This document shows, one piece after another, positions 17,401-28,143 of a stretch of DNA of 64,000 nucleotides. Each line of letters starts with the position of its first letter. Position 1 is the stretch's first letter. The DNA comes from CAVQRC01 sp963715045 (GTDB lineage Bacteria > Planctomycetota > Planctomycetia > Pirellulales > Lacipirellulaceae): NCBI GenBank assembly GCA_963715045.1, contig CAVQRC010000038.1, forward strand, positions 62,001 through 126,000, in the 5' to 3' direction. A program made the translations under genes and the position numbers. Below the pieces are notes generated by a model. The model did not search any database. It had not been told where the DNA came from and saw only the letters and a program-made list of their open reading frames with translations.

Positions 17401-20400
17401 AGCCGGCCGTAGAGTTGGGCTTCGGCCTCCGTGGCGTTGAGTTGCTGCAAGATCACTTGTCCGTGGGTCCAGGCAAGGTTCAGTAAGCGGTCGGCCAAAT
17501 GCCGGTCGTGGCACTTCTCAACGAGTGCCATTGCCGCATCGCGCGTTTCCGCGACGCCGGTGACGATGTCGACCACGGCGGTTTCCTCTGGCTCAAGAGA
17601 AACGGTGCCGCGAATCGCCACGATCGGGTCGAGCACCGACCCCTCGCTGTTCGAGAGTGCCGAGGGGCGTGCCATTGCCTGTGGGTCGGCAACGCCGCGT
17701 CCACGGCCAAGAAACTTGGCTCGATCCGTTTCATAGGAAGTCGTGCCGACCGACGTGCCATGCACGGACATCAAATGCAACATCCAGGGCGGATGTTCTT
17801 GATGCGAACGAGGCCGGCGTGTACACAGAATTGCCTGCCGGTTGCGGATAATCTCTGTCTGGACGAACAAGTTGCTGAAAGCCGGATGGGTCGCGTCCGC
17901 CGCCGCGCTGGCCAAGACCACCTCGGCGTAGCTCGTCAGTTCAACCGTGCGTCTGAAGCGGGAAGTGTTCGTGATGCTGATGCGGCGCAGCTCGACGTCG
18001 TCTTCGGGCGAAACAGTCACTTCGGTGTGCGTTTCCAATTCAAAGTCGCGTCGCCGAAATTCCGCGCGTGACTGGGGAAAAATGGCCTCATAGGCTGGAG
18101 ACGGCTTGAGCGTCGGCTGAAATCCCGCGGACCAAACCTCGTTGGAGGCGACGTCACGCAGATAACAGAACGTACCCATCGCATCGCGTGTGACGTCCTC
18201 GCGCCAACGAGTGACCGCGATATCCTTCCAGCGGCTATACCCGCTGCCCGCGTTGGTCATCATGACGTGATAGCGGCCATTGGAAAGCAGGTGCACTTCC
18301 GGAATCGGCGTGTGCGGCGTATTGAGGACGCGCACGAGGGCTTCGGGCTCAACCGCGGGCCGCGGCATCTCAGCGCTTTCCGCCGCGCGGAGATGGACGG
18401 GAGCCGCTTTGGGAATCCGTTCGTGCAGCAGCAAATCCGTGGCCTGAAACGGGGGATACGCCTCAAACCGTCGCTGCATTGGCCGGTCGAGCAATACATA
18501 GGCGAGCGACAAGAAACCCATGCCTTGGTGATGCGTCATGAACGACCGCACGATGGCGAATGCTTGGTCACGTGTGAGCCGCGACGGCGTATAGTCAATC
18601 GCCTCGTAGTAGCCAAATCTGCCTTCAAAGCCGGCAACGGCCATCCGTCGCAGATTGTCACATGCCGCCTGCGGAGCAACCATCAACGCCATCATGGAAG
18701 CGTACGGCGCGACCACAAGATCATCGGCCAAACCCCGTTTCAAGCCCAAGCCGGGCACGCCGAACGCCCGGTACTGATAGTTCAAATGCACATCCGTGAT
18801 GTTGTATCCCGACTCGGATATGCCCCAAGGAACCTTGCGGCTGGCACCGTAAGCGATTTGCCGCGCGACGGCCGACTTGCACGTTTGGTCTAGCAGGGTA
18901 TCGTCAAAGCTCGGCATGACCAGCAACGGCATGAGGTACTCAAACATCGAGCCACTCCAGGAAAGGAGCGTGGTCGAGCCGTTGTTTCCTGTCAGTAGGC
19001 GGCCCAGAGCAAACCAATGTTCTTGACGCAATTGGCCCTGCGCAATCGCCACGAAACTGGTCAGCCGGGCCTCCGAAGCCAGCAGATCGTAGAAGCTGTC
19101 GTCACGCCGGTGGTCAGCGACGTTGAAACCAATCGCCAGCAGTTGACGGGACTCGTCGAACAGGAAATCAAATTCGGCATCGCTAAGCTCGAGGCACGTC
19201 CGAGCCAGCTGTTCGAGGGACGCCATCCGCGTGGCCGCATAGTCACTGACCTCGTTGATACGCTGTTTCAGTTGAGCCAGCCAATCGCGATGTTCGCCTG
19301 CCTCCGCCAGAGCTGCCTCGAGGATCACTGACAGGTCTAAACTGAGCTGGGCGATGTGCCGCAGCGTTCCCTCGCCATCAAGCCGCTCCAGCGCAGCTGC
19401 GCAGTTGCGTCAGAGAATCCGCCTCGTGCGGCGCGGTGCTTTGCCAGAGAGAGGGCGGCGGTGGAGGTAACGCCGACAAGGGCGCGAGCAGGTTCAGCTC
19501 GTCAAGCCAAGCCTGGGCTTGCTGCGTAAAGGCGATGGCCCACCAGCTAACCTGATCGTCGGGATGCGCCATCAATTCGGTGATTATCGTGCCTTCGCCG
19601 CTGGCCAGCCGCGCGAGCAAGCGAGAACCGGCGGCGAGCGTGGGCGATGTTTGCATCACCTCCTGCTGAAGTTGCTCAAGACGGTCCAGCGATCGCGGCC
19701 TTTCATCGCCCGATGCGCGCCCGACCGGACGATGTTCGGCCGGTCCTGCGGTGTTGACCGCATTCAGCAGTACCCGCAGCGTAATGCTCAGCCCATGCAG
19801 GGCCGTGGACGGCAGAATCTCTTGGTCAGCCAGTTGCAACAGTCCCTCGCGCAGGGTGAGCAAATGGCCGACAAGGTTTCCACTGTCGACCGTCGAGACA
19901 TAGCGGGGATCAAGCGGCTCGAGCGTGCGGGTATCGTACCAGTTGTAAAAGTGACCACGGAACCGATCGAGTCGTTCCATGGTCGCGAAGGTTTTGGCTG
20001 TCCGCTCCTGCAATTGACCGGTCGAAATAAACCCAAAGTCATACGCGGCCAGGTTCGACAACAGCGCCAGGCCCACGTTCGTGGGCGACGTCCTGTGGGC
20101 AATGACGGCCACTGGATACTCTTGGAAATTGTCGGGCGGAAGCCAGTTGTCTTCTGGCGCTGAAGAAGGTTTCGAAGAACCGCCAAGTATTGCGCGATAG
20201 CTCCTCGAGAAACTCCGTGTCGTCCTGGTTCAAACGAGCCGCACCGCTCGGCAGCGGCCGGCTGAGCCACCAGGCGATCGCCGGAGACATCAGCCACAAA
20301 CCAAGTAGCGGGACGGAAGCCGGTAGAGCATCTGCACGAAATCGGACAAGGTAGCCGCCCAAAAGCACCGCCGAGACCGGTGCGACCCACATCGCCCGAA

Positions 20401-23329
20401 GAGCCCCGACCAAGTCGGTTCGTCCACCACGTTCCGCGTCGGTCGACGTGCGCCACTCGAGCAACTTGCGTCTCGAAAGAGTCAATCGCGTCAGCGTGCG
20501 CAGCACGGCGTCCAAGCTGTAGTAGGCCTCGTCGGGTAAGAAGACCAGCGCGCAAACCGCCTGCGCCGAATATCGACCCAATGACCGCAGGACGTCGCGC
20601 CAATGCAGCCGCCACGCAAGGTCGGCCGGCCGCTTGATCAGCTCAACAAAGACCCGCAGGACCACCGGCAACAGCATGATCGCCAGGACCAACAGAACCC
20701 AAGAGGACGCTGGCCATACGGGAACCAACCAGGACAAGACAAGCAAGAGCAATAACGCGGCGGGCACCAGACTGCGCCGCAGGTTGTCGAAAATCTTCCA
20801 GCGGGACAACGTCGAAAGCGGGTTCCTTACGAGTGTTCCCAGTTGGCCAGGCACCCAGGGCAATGCCCACATGGCGATTTGCCAGTCGCCTCGAATCCAG
20901 CGGTGTCGGCGACTGGTGTCGGCGCTGTATTGGGCCGGGTAGGCCTCATACAGCTCGATATCGCTGATCAATGCGGACCTGGCATGACATCCTTCCAAAA
21001 GGTCATGACTGAGGATGAGGTTTTCCGGAAACCGGTCGCTCAAAATCTTTTCAAAGGCATCCACATCATAGATGCCCTTGCCGATGAAGGAACCTTCCTG
21101 GAACCAATCTTGGTAGACATCCGACACGGCTCCGGTGTAGGGATCGATGCCGGCCTGGCCCCCGAAGATGCGCACGAACCAAGACCGTCGCGCGCTGGGC
21201 AAGCTCAAGGCGACACGGGGCTGCAAGATCGAGTACCCATCGCAGAGCATATTACTCTTGTCGTCGAAACAAGGCCGGTTCAATGGATGGGCCAAGGTTG
21301 CGACCAACCGGTGGGCGGCCTCCCGTGGGAGCTGAGTGTCCGAGTCGAGCGTAATGACGTATTTCACTTCGCCGAGCGAACCCGTGTTTCCGACGATCAG
21401 CGAAAACCGATCGCGCGCTCCTCCGCGCAGAAAAGCGTTCAAATCTGCCAGCTTGCCGCGTTTCCGCTCGTAACCCATCCAGACTCGTTCTTGTGGGTTC
21501 CAGCGACGAGGCCGATGAAACAAGAAGAAAATGTCGGTGCGTTCGCCTTTGTACTTTTCGTTGAGTGCCGCAATTCCTTCCTGTGCCCCGTCGAGGAGGG
21601 CTTGGTCATCGGGCATCACTTCGGTAGGGGCGTCACGCCAATCGGTCAGCAAGCCGAAATGGAGATGCTCATCGCGATTGGCCAGGTATCGGATCTCCAA
21701 CGCCTCGACCAGGTCACGCACGGCCTGAGCACTGGTCAGCATCGTGGGTACGGCCACGAACGTGCGAAACTCACGGGGAATTCCTGCCGAAAAGTCCATG
21801 CGGGGCAGAGCCCTTGGTGTCACGCACAAAGTGACCAGCCAGTTGACGATGGCCACACCGAGGTGGGATGTCCCCAGCAGAACCAGGAGTGTCATGGGCG
21901 CGAGCAGCCAGACGCCGGCGCCAGTCTGCGATGCCCAGAACAGCGCGGTGGCGGTTACGGCGAGGGTGATCGATGCGGTCGCTCCCAGATAAAGCAGAAG
22001 TGGATGCCGTTTGGCCGATCGACGAAGTTTCTCGGCAAGTGGAACTCGCGCCTGGACGGCCGCTTCGAGCTGAGGCAATCCCCTGTCGATTAGAAAATAC
22101 CCGACGTGAGCCGAACGATCGCGAACACCCTTCAAGTCGGCGACCTGACTCGCCAACCGGACTGCCTGCGCGGCTACCTCCCACTGGGCCAAGGGGCTGT
22201 GTTTGGCGATTCTTTCGACGACATGGCGATACCGGTCGCGAGTCGCGAAATTCATTTCGCTGTAGACGTCCGAGTCTTCTTGCTTGGCCTGGATGAAACG
22301 GCGCTGATCATGTGCGCGGATGTCGCATTGGCTGAATTCGCCCGGTGAATAACCGCGCAAGGTCTGTTCGACCAAACTGAGAGATTCGACAAACTTGCGC
22401 CAATCCATCGCCGCCAAGAACCGCAGACTGCCGATGCTGTTGCCGAGCGAGACTTGATCGGCTGCCTGCTGCTGCCCCTCAATCTGCATCAACTGCTCGA
22501 CCGTGACCGCCTGCTCGGCCAACCGATGTTCGAGCCAGATCAAAGGCAAGGCCATCGCCTGAGGGTGCTCGTGGAGCCGACGGGCAAATTCGGCCGCGAA
22601 CTCGCTGTCCATCGCCGGAGCCTCGCGCGTCATCTCCGCCATGACGAAGATCAGGTCTTTCGGGTCCTTTTCCACGGCTTCGATCATCTGATCGGCCCAA
22701 GCATTGGCGACGTCTCGATGCTGGCGGGCGGCGGTCATCCGCGCGGCAACGCGGCGCAGATTCTCAATCAATGCCAGGCGAAGCATGATCGGAATTGCCC
22801 AGAGTTCCCCGAGGGTGAGCGGCGTGACGGTTTGGTAGGCCGCCACCACGGAGGCCAGATTTTCGGCAGTGATCCGGCCGTCCACATGCGAGATCAGTTC
22901 CAGTGCGATGTCGTACACCCGCGGAAAGCCGGTCGAGGGGCCCTTGAGCAGCCGTGGAAGCTCCGCGCTGTAGTTCTTGGGAAGGTGGCGGCGAGACGTG
23001 CGGATCTGCTCTTCGATCAGGTAGAAATTGTCCAGCAACCATTCGTCAGCTGGCGACATCCGCCGGTTGGCCGCCAGACTGGCCACGATCATTTGATGTG
23101 CTTCAAGCAGAACCGTTTCGTTCTTCTCCAAACGACTCAGCAGTTGGTCCGGTCCGGTCCGTTCGTCCACCGCGTGCCGGCCGGCCAGAGCTTTCGCGGC
23201 CTGCTCGAGCTGGTCCGTGCTGAATAGCTCAGACCGCAGCGGTTGCTCTTCGCGCTCTGTGAGACGCTCGCGCCCTGTGCGCGTCATCAGACTTAACATC
23301 CTTCGCCGCAAGTCGCCATTCCAACGCAT
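14474..23329 (-). CDS. ndvB: cyclic beta-glucan synthase, NdvB-like (GT84-GH94), three frameshifts
   Basis: About 2,950 codons, close to rhizobial NdvB/Cgs (about 2,830). Order: cytosolic N-terminus; membrane helices near residues 430-500; family-2-type glycosyltransferase core with FVAVPTMLTSAQAVRDLVEAL, TLDSDTQLPREAAHRLV and HRWIRGDWQ; further helices; a glucoamylase-like domain (NVGLALLSNLAAYDFGFIS, GHFYNWYDTRTLEPLDPRYV); and a C-terminal GH94 phosphorylase-like domain (GYYQSGGAFGFRDQLQDIMA, GCGDWNDGMNLVG). It polymerises UDP-glucose into a beta-glucan and cyclises it. Frames change near 20158 (extra A), 19390 and 14585; after the last, the true C-terminus VSRVTVDGVDQLDMAIHLVD ends at 14474. 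The ATG at 23329 has GGGAGAGG upstream. Either sequencing indels or a decaying gene. Confidence 0.88.
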
Positions 23330-23731
23330 CAACGTACCTCTCCCTGCCGGAGGCTAACGCCTGCGACTCGCCAGTCTTGAAATCACTTCTAAAGTGCGAA
23401 CGAGTGTCTCTAATAATAGACTGCTGACCAGTGCACCTCTACGGGCGAACCGTGGTGTTCCAAATGGCACATGGGCTGTGCGTTACAGGACCGCTGGCCG
23501 TGAAGTGTGGTCCCAGCACCGAGTTTAAGACGGGCCCGGCACGCGAGTTGCCAAATCGTAATCGTGAAGTGAACTCGGACTCGCGCAAAGGACCGGAGCA
23601 AGGTTTCAAGTCAACCGCGAGATGGACGTGGATCAAGCCGTCGGGACGGTGCTGGAAAACGAGCGAATTAATTCTTTCAACAATCTGAAGAAATAGCAAC
23701 CTGGCGCAGGGCCGAACAATGATTGCTGCGA
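23330..23731. other. intergenic region between ndvB and receiver gene
   Basis: The two genes are divergent. No conserved coding frame was seen on either strand in this 400-bp stretch. Confidence 0.5.
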
Positions 23732-23760
23732 TCCACAGCGAAACCAGATGACGTTATAAT
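23732..23760 (+). promoter_or_regulatory. sigma70-type promoter for the receiver-domain gene
   Basis: TCCACA (23732-23737), 17-bp spacer, perfect TATAAT (23755-23760), about 100 bp before the start codon. Confidence 0.5.
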
Positions 23761-23858
23761 GAGAGGGCAGGTGACGTGCTCCGCATGCGGAGGCGCACCC
23801 GCTTCTAGGTGTCGAGACTCGGACGATCACGCCATTTATGCAGGAGCGGTCCCAACCA

Positions 23859-24311
23859 ATGACTTTTTCGCTACGAGTGGCAATCGCCGATGACGAGCGT
23901 GGGATGCGCGAAACGCTTCGGAAAATGCTCTGCGACTTGGGACATGAAGTCATCGCCGTGGCCGAGAACGGTGAATCGCTCATCGATCAGTGTGCGACGA
24001 CACAGCCAGACGTGGTGATTACCGGCACGTTGACGCCCGAAATGTACGGCTCCGACGCGGCTGCGGTCATTTACGAGAGTCGGCCGATCCCGGTCATTCT
24101 CTACTCGCGGCACTGCGAACCTGACCTGGTGCTCAACGCCGAGCACAAGCACGTGTTCATGTACCTCGTCAAGCCGATCTGCGCGGAACACCTGCAGGCG
24201 GCGTTGAAGGAATGTTATAGCGCGACGTCGGATGAGCCATCAGAAGACGACGAGCAGAAGGTTCCCGTTGGCCCTTCGTCAGAGTCCCTCGGCAGGCGCG
24301 CACTGTCGTGA
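23859..24311 (+). CDS. response-regulator receiver-domain protein lacking the phospho-acceptor Asp
   Basis: 150 aa, a single receiver domain plus an acidic Ser/Glu-rich tail, with no output domain. The acidic pocket is present (VAIADDERGMRETLRKML) and so is the conserved Lys (YLVKPICAEHLQAAL). The beta-3 strand reads PDVVITGTLTPEM, where receivers have VITDxxMPxM, so the phosphorylated Asp is Gly (GGC, one transition from GAC). It may be a phosphorylation-independent pseudo-receiver of the AmiR/NasT-like group. The start at 23859 is chosen because AGGAG lies upstream; an in-frame ATG at 23838 has no site. It heads the stress island. Confidence 0.8.
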   Translation: MTFSLRVAIADDERGMRETLRKMLCDLGHEVIAVAENGESLIDQCATTQPDVVITGTLTPEMYGSDAAAVIYESRPIPVILYSRHCEPDLVLNAEHKHVFMYLVKPICAEHLQAALKECYSATSDEPSEDDEQKVPVGPSSESLGRRALS

Positions 24312-24603
24312 ACATAGCCGGCCCCCGTATCGGAAGCTGCCCCGCTGAGGTAAGGATTCCACGCGATCTTGAGCAGCGGATTGTCCCAAGCGGAGATTTA
24401 GCTGCGACACTACCAGTTGCCTTGGTTGCATCATCACGCCAGCGATCCTCTGTTGCATCGCGGAGACAACTGCGCGGCAGTTCGGTCTGCCACTCACTGA
24501 TTCAGCCACAAAATTAAAATTAGCGCAACATCGCGAGCAGGACGACCCACATGAGGATCGCCCGAAAGGTTGGCCTGGCTAATGTCGTTCGGTTCCTCAA
24601 TCC
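24312..24603. other. intergenic, convergent
   Basis: No gene or clear terminator hairpin was seen between the two convergent genes. Confidence 0.45.
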
Positions 24604-25062
24604 TCACTTGGACTCTGTGGACGAATGAAACTCGCGCGCCGCCTCGTGGAAGGCCTTGTCCAATTCGTCCCAGGCCGATTGAGCTCCTTTTTGAACATCC
24701 TTCCAAGCCTCGGCGCTCGAACCAGCGATCTCGTCCAGCTTCGCATGGGCCGCCTCCCGTTTGGTTTCAAGCTCGGCCATCTTCCGATCCCAGTTGGCCT
24801 GGGCATCGTCCGTCAGATCGCGACCCTTCTCGCGGAGCTTTTCGATCTCCGAGTCCAACTCCTGAAGTCGGGCCTGAAGACTCTTCTGGAATTCTTCCTT
24901 GGCCTGCTGGGAAAACTCGGCAGCCGAATGAATCGCCTGGCCGGCATCGCGGCGTACGTCGTCGGACGTGACCTTTCCCGGCGTCTGCTCAACGGGCTTT
25001 TGCTCGCACCCGCTGGCGGTGAGCAACCCGGGCAAAATAAGCATCCACATCCATCGGCACAT
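24604..25062 (-). CDS. coiled-coil lipoprotein
   Basis: 152 aa. A lipoprotein signal peptide (MCRWMWMLILPGLLTASGC, lipobox TASGC) is followed by an almost wholly helical, charged region with heptad-like Leu/Ala spacing (ARLQELDSEIEKLREKGRDL, MAELETKREAAHAKLDEIAG), i.e. a long coiled coil. AAGGAGGT lies 5 nt before the ATG at 25062, favouring it over 25083. Function unknown; its position beside CsbD, DUF2294 and Hsp20 genes suggests an envelope-stress role. Confidence 0.72.
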   Translation of the reverse strand: MCRWMWMLILPGLLTASGCEQKPVEQTPGKVTSDDVRRDAGQAIHSAAEFSQQAKEEFQKSLQARLQELDSEIEKLREKGRDLTDDAQANWDRKMAELETKREAAHAKLDEIAGSSAEAWKDVQKGAQSAWDELDKAFHEAAREFHSSTESK

Positions 25063-25136
25063 GGGAAACCTCCTTCGTGGCATTGAAAGTTAAATCCGTC
25101 CCAGGAGCATCACGCTAGTGTTTGAGTCTCGTGTTC

Positions 25137-25337
25137 CTATTTCAACGCCTTCGCAAAGTCGTCGACTGCGTTCTCGGCAATTTCCTTCTCGTACCCATAT
25201 CGTTCTTGCATCACTCGGACAAACGGATCGCGTTGGCCAGCGATCGCGGCTATATCGTCTTCATTCAGTTTGCCCCAGGTGAGCTTGATCTTGTCACTCA
25301 CTTCGTTCCATTTGTCATCGATCTGATCCCAATTCAT
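25137..25337 (-). CDS. CsbD family stress protein
   Basis: 66 aa, full length for CsbD/YjbJ. MNWDQIDDKWNEVSDKIKLT and WGKLNEDDIAAIAGQRDPFV carry the family's conserved WxxxKGxxKxxWGKLTDDD pattern. It is a small, abundant cytosolic protein induced by general stress in many bacteria; no biochemical activity is established. Confidence 0.9.
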   Translation of the reverse strand: MNWDQIDDKWNEVSDKIKLTWGKLNEDDIAAIAGQRDPFVRVMQERYGYEKEIAENAVDDFAKALK

Positions 25338-25556
25338 TGTCTCGACTCCTTAAGAGAAAACGGCTTTGTCATACATGACTCTCACCACGGACCACAGAAA
25401 TGCTCAACCGGCGTGCTATGTTGCCATGCGATGTCATCTTTCGGTGTGTCTAGCGTCTCGAGATAGGCGTCATTCGTCTTTGGCGACTCGAGCCACGTTG
25501 CCCGTGCCGATGGAATGACAAAAGTTCAAATCGACTTCAACACTTCGCTCCGCCGC

Positions 25557-25820
25557 TCAAGCCGCGGCTTTCGGCTGTTTATCGCTCGCAGTACCCGCGG
25601 TTCGCTTCGCAATGGACACAATGTGACCCGCGGTTAGGACACCGATCGCGAAACCGATGATCAACGTTCCGAACAATAGTGCGGCGTTCGGCATCGTCAC
25701 CGTAAGGAACAGCAAATTCGTTTCGACGGCTTGCGTGTTCTGCAAGACCACGATCAAAACCACCAGGCTGATCACGGCAATGGCCACTAACTTCAATTTG
25801 TTCATGGTTCCCTTCAACAT
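25557..25820 (-). CDS. LapA/DUF1049 domain membrane protein
   Basis: 87 aa with two transmembrane segments: VAIAVISLVVLIVVLQNTQA (residues about 12-31) and ALLFGTLIIGFAIGVLTAGH (about 47-66). The VVLQNTQAVETNLLFLTVTMP junction is the LapA (lipopolysaccharide assembly protein A, YciS-like) hallmark. Two starts (25820 and 25805) both have purine-rich sites. Inner-membrane location expected. Confidence 0.8.
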   Translation of the reverse strand: MLKGTMNKLKLVAIAVISLVVLIVVLQNTQAVETNLLFLTVTMPNAALLFGTLIIGFAIGVLTAGHIVSIAKRTAGTASDKQPKAAA

Positions 25821-25851
25821 GGTTTACTCCGAATGTAGATAGGTTCTTGAA

Positions 25852-26316
25852 TCATCTTGAAGCATCAGGTTCAGGCGACGGACGGAATCCGTCGTCATCC
25901 GCGCGCTCGATCGAGTCACGGTCAGTGCCCGTGTACGGAACCACTTCCGGGGTTAGCAGAAACATTTGCACCATCGCACCGGTCGTGAATGCATGCACGA
26001 CTGCGCCCGTTGCTGTTTCGATTTCCGCGGTCGCTTCGCGCACCTCCCTGCCGGTGATTCTCTTGATCTCCTGCCGCATCGACTCGGACGAGCTGGAAAA
26101 GAGCTGGCGATGAAACTCCTGCACCTGCGCGGCGCCTTCCGGAGTGCGGGCCAGGGCCTTCTCGGCCGGCGTTAAGGCGTCGTGCAAAGTCACGACCAGC
26201 GTGTCCTCGCTGAGGACCGCAGTCACCGCTTTGGGCGCGAGTCCCGTTCTCTGCTGCTGCAACACGCTGGCCACGTGGGCGAGTTGTTGCGCGATATGCG
26301 AATTAGTGTCGTTCAT
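25852..26316 (-). CDS. DUF2294 (Na-translocating decarboxylase-subunit-like) domain protein
   Basis: 154 aa. QQQRTGLAPKAVTAVLSEDT, LVVTLHDALTPAEKALARTP, EGAAQVQEFHRQLFSSSSES and MRQEIKRITGREVREATAEI form the typical DUF2294 sequence. Family function is unproven; members often sit near stress or sensor genes. One of the two 105-nt leader elements ends 71 nt upstream of this start. Confidence 0.8.
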   Translation of the reverse strand: MNDTNSHIAQQLAHVASVLQQQRTGLAPKAVTAVLSEDTLVVTLHDALTPAEKALARTPEGAAQVQEFHRQLFSSSSESMRQEIKRITGREVREATAEIETATGAVVHAFTTGAMVQMFLLTPEVVPYTGTDRDSIERADDDGFRPSPEPDASR

Positions 26317-26387
26317 TTTCGTTCCTTCATGAGGACCGCCCAGGCGACGAACACTTCGTGACAGCTTGACACCGTCGAAACGTGCAT

Positions 26388-26491
26388 AAAAAAACCGACA
26401 TGGCAGAACACCCCCAGGTGTTCCGCCACATCGGTTTACTTTTTAACGAGCCTCCCAGCCGAGCCAGGCTGCTCTTTATCTAGTCATCCGA
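26388..26491 (-). promoter_or_regulatory. 105-nt conserved leader/terminator element, copy A
   Basis: On the minus strand it begins with ACTAGATAAA, then a short GGCT/AGCC-type hairpin, then GTTAAAAAGTAAACC leading into a long hairpin (GATGTGGCGGAACACC / GGTGTTCTGCCATGTC) ending CGGTTTTTTT. It is near-identical to copy B (27544-27650), with differences mostly in loops. It lies 55 nt after the first Hsp20 gene and 71 nt before the DUF2294 gene, so it may be a plain terminator or a 5' attenuator. Confidence 0.65.
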
Positions 26492-26545
26492 CAACCTCAA
26501 CTCAGCTAGTTGCAGGCCCTCGTTCCAAAATAAGGACCATTTGCA

Positions 26546-26942
26546 TCAGCAGCATTTGACCTCGATCCGACGCGGTTTCACCTTTTCGCTCTTCGGCAAG
26601 TGCACTGTCAGGACGCCGTTTTGCAATTCGGCGGAGATCCTTTCGGTGTCGATCGCTTCGCCGATCGTAAACGTACGGTGGAAATCGCCGATGCCGTATT
26701 CGCCGTGCAGGAACTTGATGTCGTTGTGGCGCGGGCTGACTTTGCCGTGAATCGTCAGCACGGGGTTTTCAAAGTGAACATCTAAACCCTCCGGCATGAC
26801 ACCGGGCAGATCGCCGTACAAAATCATCTCGTCGTCGTTTTCCCAGATGTCGAACCGCGGACTGTAGGTTGTCCCACCGAGCGTAGCGTTCGACCGGGGC
26901 GACGTCGTCGTGGGTTTCTTCCCTGGTTAAGGTTGTTGACAT
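26546..26942 (-). CDS. small heat shock protein Hsp20 (frameshifted)
   Basis: The ATG at 26942 (TGGAG upstream) opens with MSTTLTREETHDDVAPVER. Near 26892 one base shifts the frame, after which it reads YSPRFDIWENDDEMILYGD, the alpha-crystallin domain LPGVMPEGLDVHFENPVLTI, and the C-terminal strand RISAELQNGVLTVHLPKSEK with a final RRIEVK. The reconstructed length of about 132 aa is normal. It would be a cytosolic holdase chaperone. A single indel suggests a sequencing error or recent inactivation. Confidence 0.82.
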
Positions 26943-27032
26943 GGTCTCCACTTTCGTTAAAAATGTATTCGAGTGTTCCGACCATGGACCGAACTTGCCG
27001 ATGGAAGGGGAGACCCGCGGCCCGTGTCGGAA

Positions 27033-27485
27033 TCAGCTGGCTTTGACCTCGATCCGTCGGGCCTTGGCTTCCTTCCGCTTGGGCAACGTGATGGTCAACA
27101 CACCGTGTTTGAATTCGGCCGTGACCTTGTCGCTGTCCACGTACTGCGGCAACTCGCACGTCCGCGAGAAGCTGCCATGGCCTCGCTCCTGGCGGTGCCA
27201 CCTGCCGTTTTCCCGCTCGGGCTGCTTGCGCTCGCCTTTGATCGACAGTTGGTTGTCGCCGTTGACGATGATTTCCAGGTCGCTCAGCTCAAGCTCAGGA
27301 AGCTCCGCTTCAACGTACAGGTTGTTGTCGTCCTCCCATGCGTTGAGCGGCGGATAGACGCTGTGGGCAAATCGCCGCGGGTCGTTCATCCCAGCACCAC
27401 GGCCGAACCACTGCTCCATTTCCTCCTGCAGTCGCTTCATCCCCGGCCACATTGTGTCAACGGGCTGCCATCGGGTTGCTAACAT
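27033..27485 (-). CDS. small heat shock protein Hsp20
   Basis: 150 aa, intact. N-terminal aromatic segment (MLATRWQPVDTMWPGMKRLQ), alpha-crystallin domain from about residue 45 (LNAWEDDNNLYVEAELPELE through KVTAEFKHGVLTITLPKRKE) with the GVLTITLPK signature, and C-terminal RRIEV (an IxV/I-like motif). ATP-independent holdase forming oligomers. AGGTG lies about 10 nt before the ATG at 27485. A leader element (27544-27650) precedes it. Confidence 0.93.
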   Translation of the reverse strand: MLATRWQPVDTMWPGMKRLQEEMEQWFGRGAGMNDPRRFAHSVYPPLNAWEDDNNLYVEAELPELELSDLEIIVNGDNQLSIKGERKQPERENGRWHRQERGHGSFSRTCELPQYVDSDKVTAEFKHGVLTITLPKRKEAKARRIEVKAS

Positions 27486-27543
27486 GTCTCTACACCTTTC
27501 TGTGAAAGAACCGTTCGTCCGGACCACGGCGGCCGACAAGAAC

Positions 27544-27650
27544 AAAAAAAACCGATGTGGCAGAACACCCGCGGGTGATGCGCCACATCGGTTTACTTTT
27601 TAACAAGCCCCCTGGGTCTGCCAGGTTGCTATTTATCTAGTCGTCCGAAA
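27544..27650 (-). promoter_or_regulatory. 105-nt conserved leader/terminator element, copy B
   Basis: Same architecture as copy A: ACTAGATAAA, hairpin CCTGG/CCAGG, GTTAAAAAGTAAACC, then a perfect terminator stem AACCGATGTGGC / GCCACATCGGTT followed by eight T. It lies 59 nt before the intact Hsp20 start, with no gene upstream on this strand. That position fits a transcription attenuator or structured leader better than an ordinary terminator. Confidence 0.68.
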
Positions 27651-28143
27651 ACTATCGCCGGGAAGGCTTTACTGTCGCGTTCCCTACAACCAGCTAGTAT
27701 CTGTACGGCATCTAGCTGGCAAAACAAGGGCGCAGAGTCGTAATTACCGACTGTGAAGACAACTGTAGAGATTCGTTGACGCTCGTCTGTTTCCCCCTCG
27801 AGGCCACATCCTGAATCCAGTTGGTCACCAGGTGTCAGCATCGGGAGCTGATGGGCAACGAGAGGCGGATAACGTGCACCAGACGCAGATCAGTCGCCGC
27901 CGCCATGAGCTCCGCCGCCCCTGTCCAGGCCAAGAGGTCGCTGTGCCGAGCCGTACGAACAACAGGCTCGACGATAGATCCTCACTGGCCGGTTATAACC
28001 CGATCCGTGACAAGCGATGCAACGAGTTCGCAGCTGTAGCATTCCAGGTTGAACTCGCGGCGGAGTGAGCATCAGCAAGCCCATCGCGTAGAACACGACC
28101 CTTGCCAGTCACGATCCCCGTAACAGTGAGCCGTGCATGTAAT
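27651..28143. other. non-coding stretch up to the IS element
   Basis: Plus- and minus-strand frames here show no family similarity. I see no gene, although an upstream promoter for the Hsp20 leader should lie within it. Confidence 0.4.
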
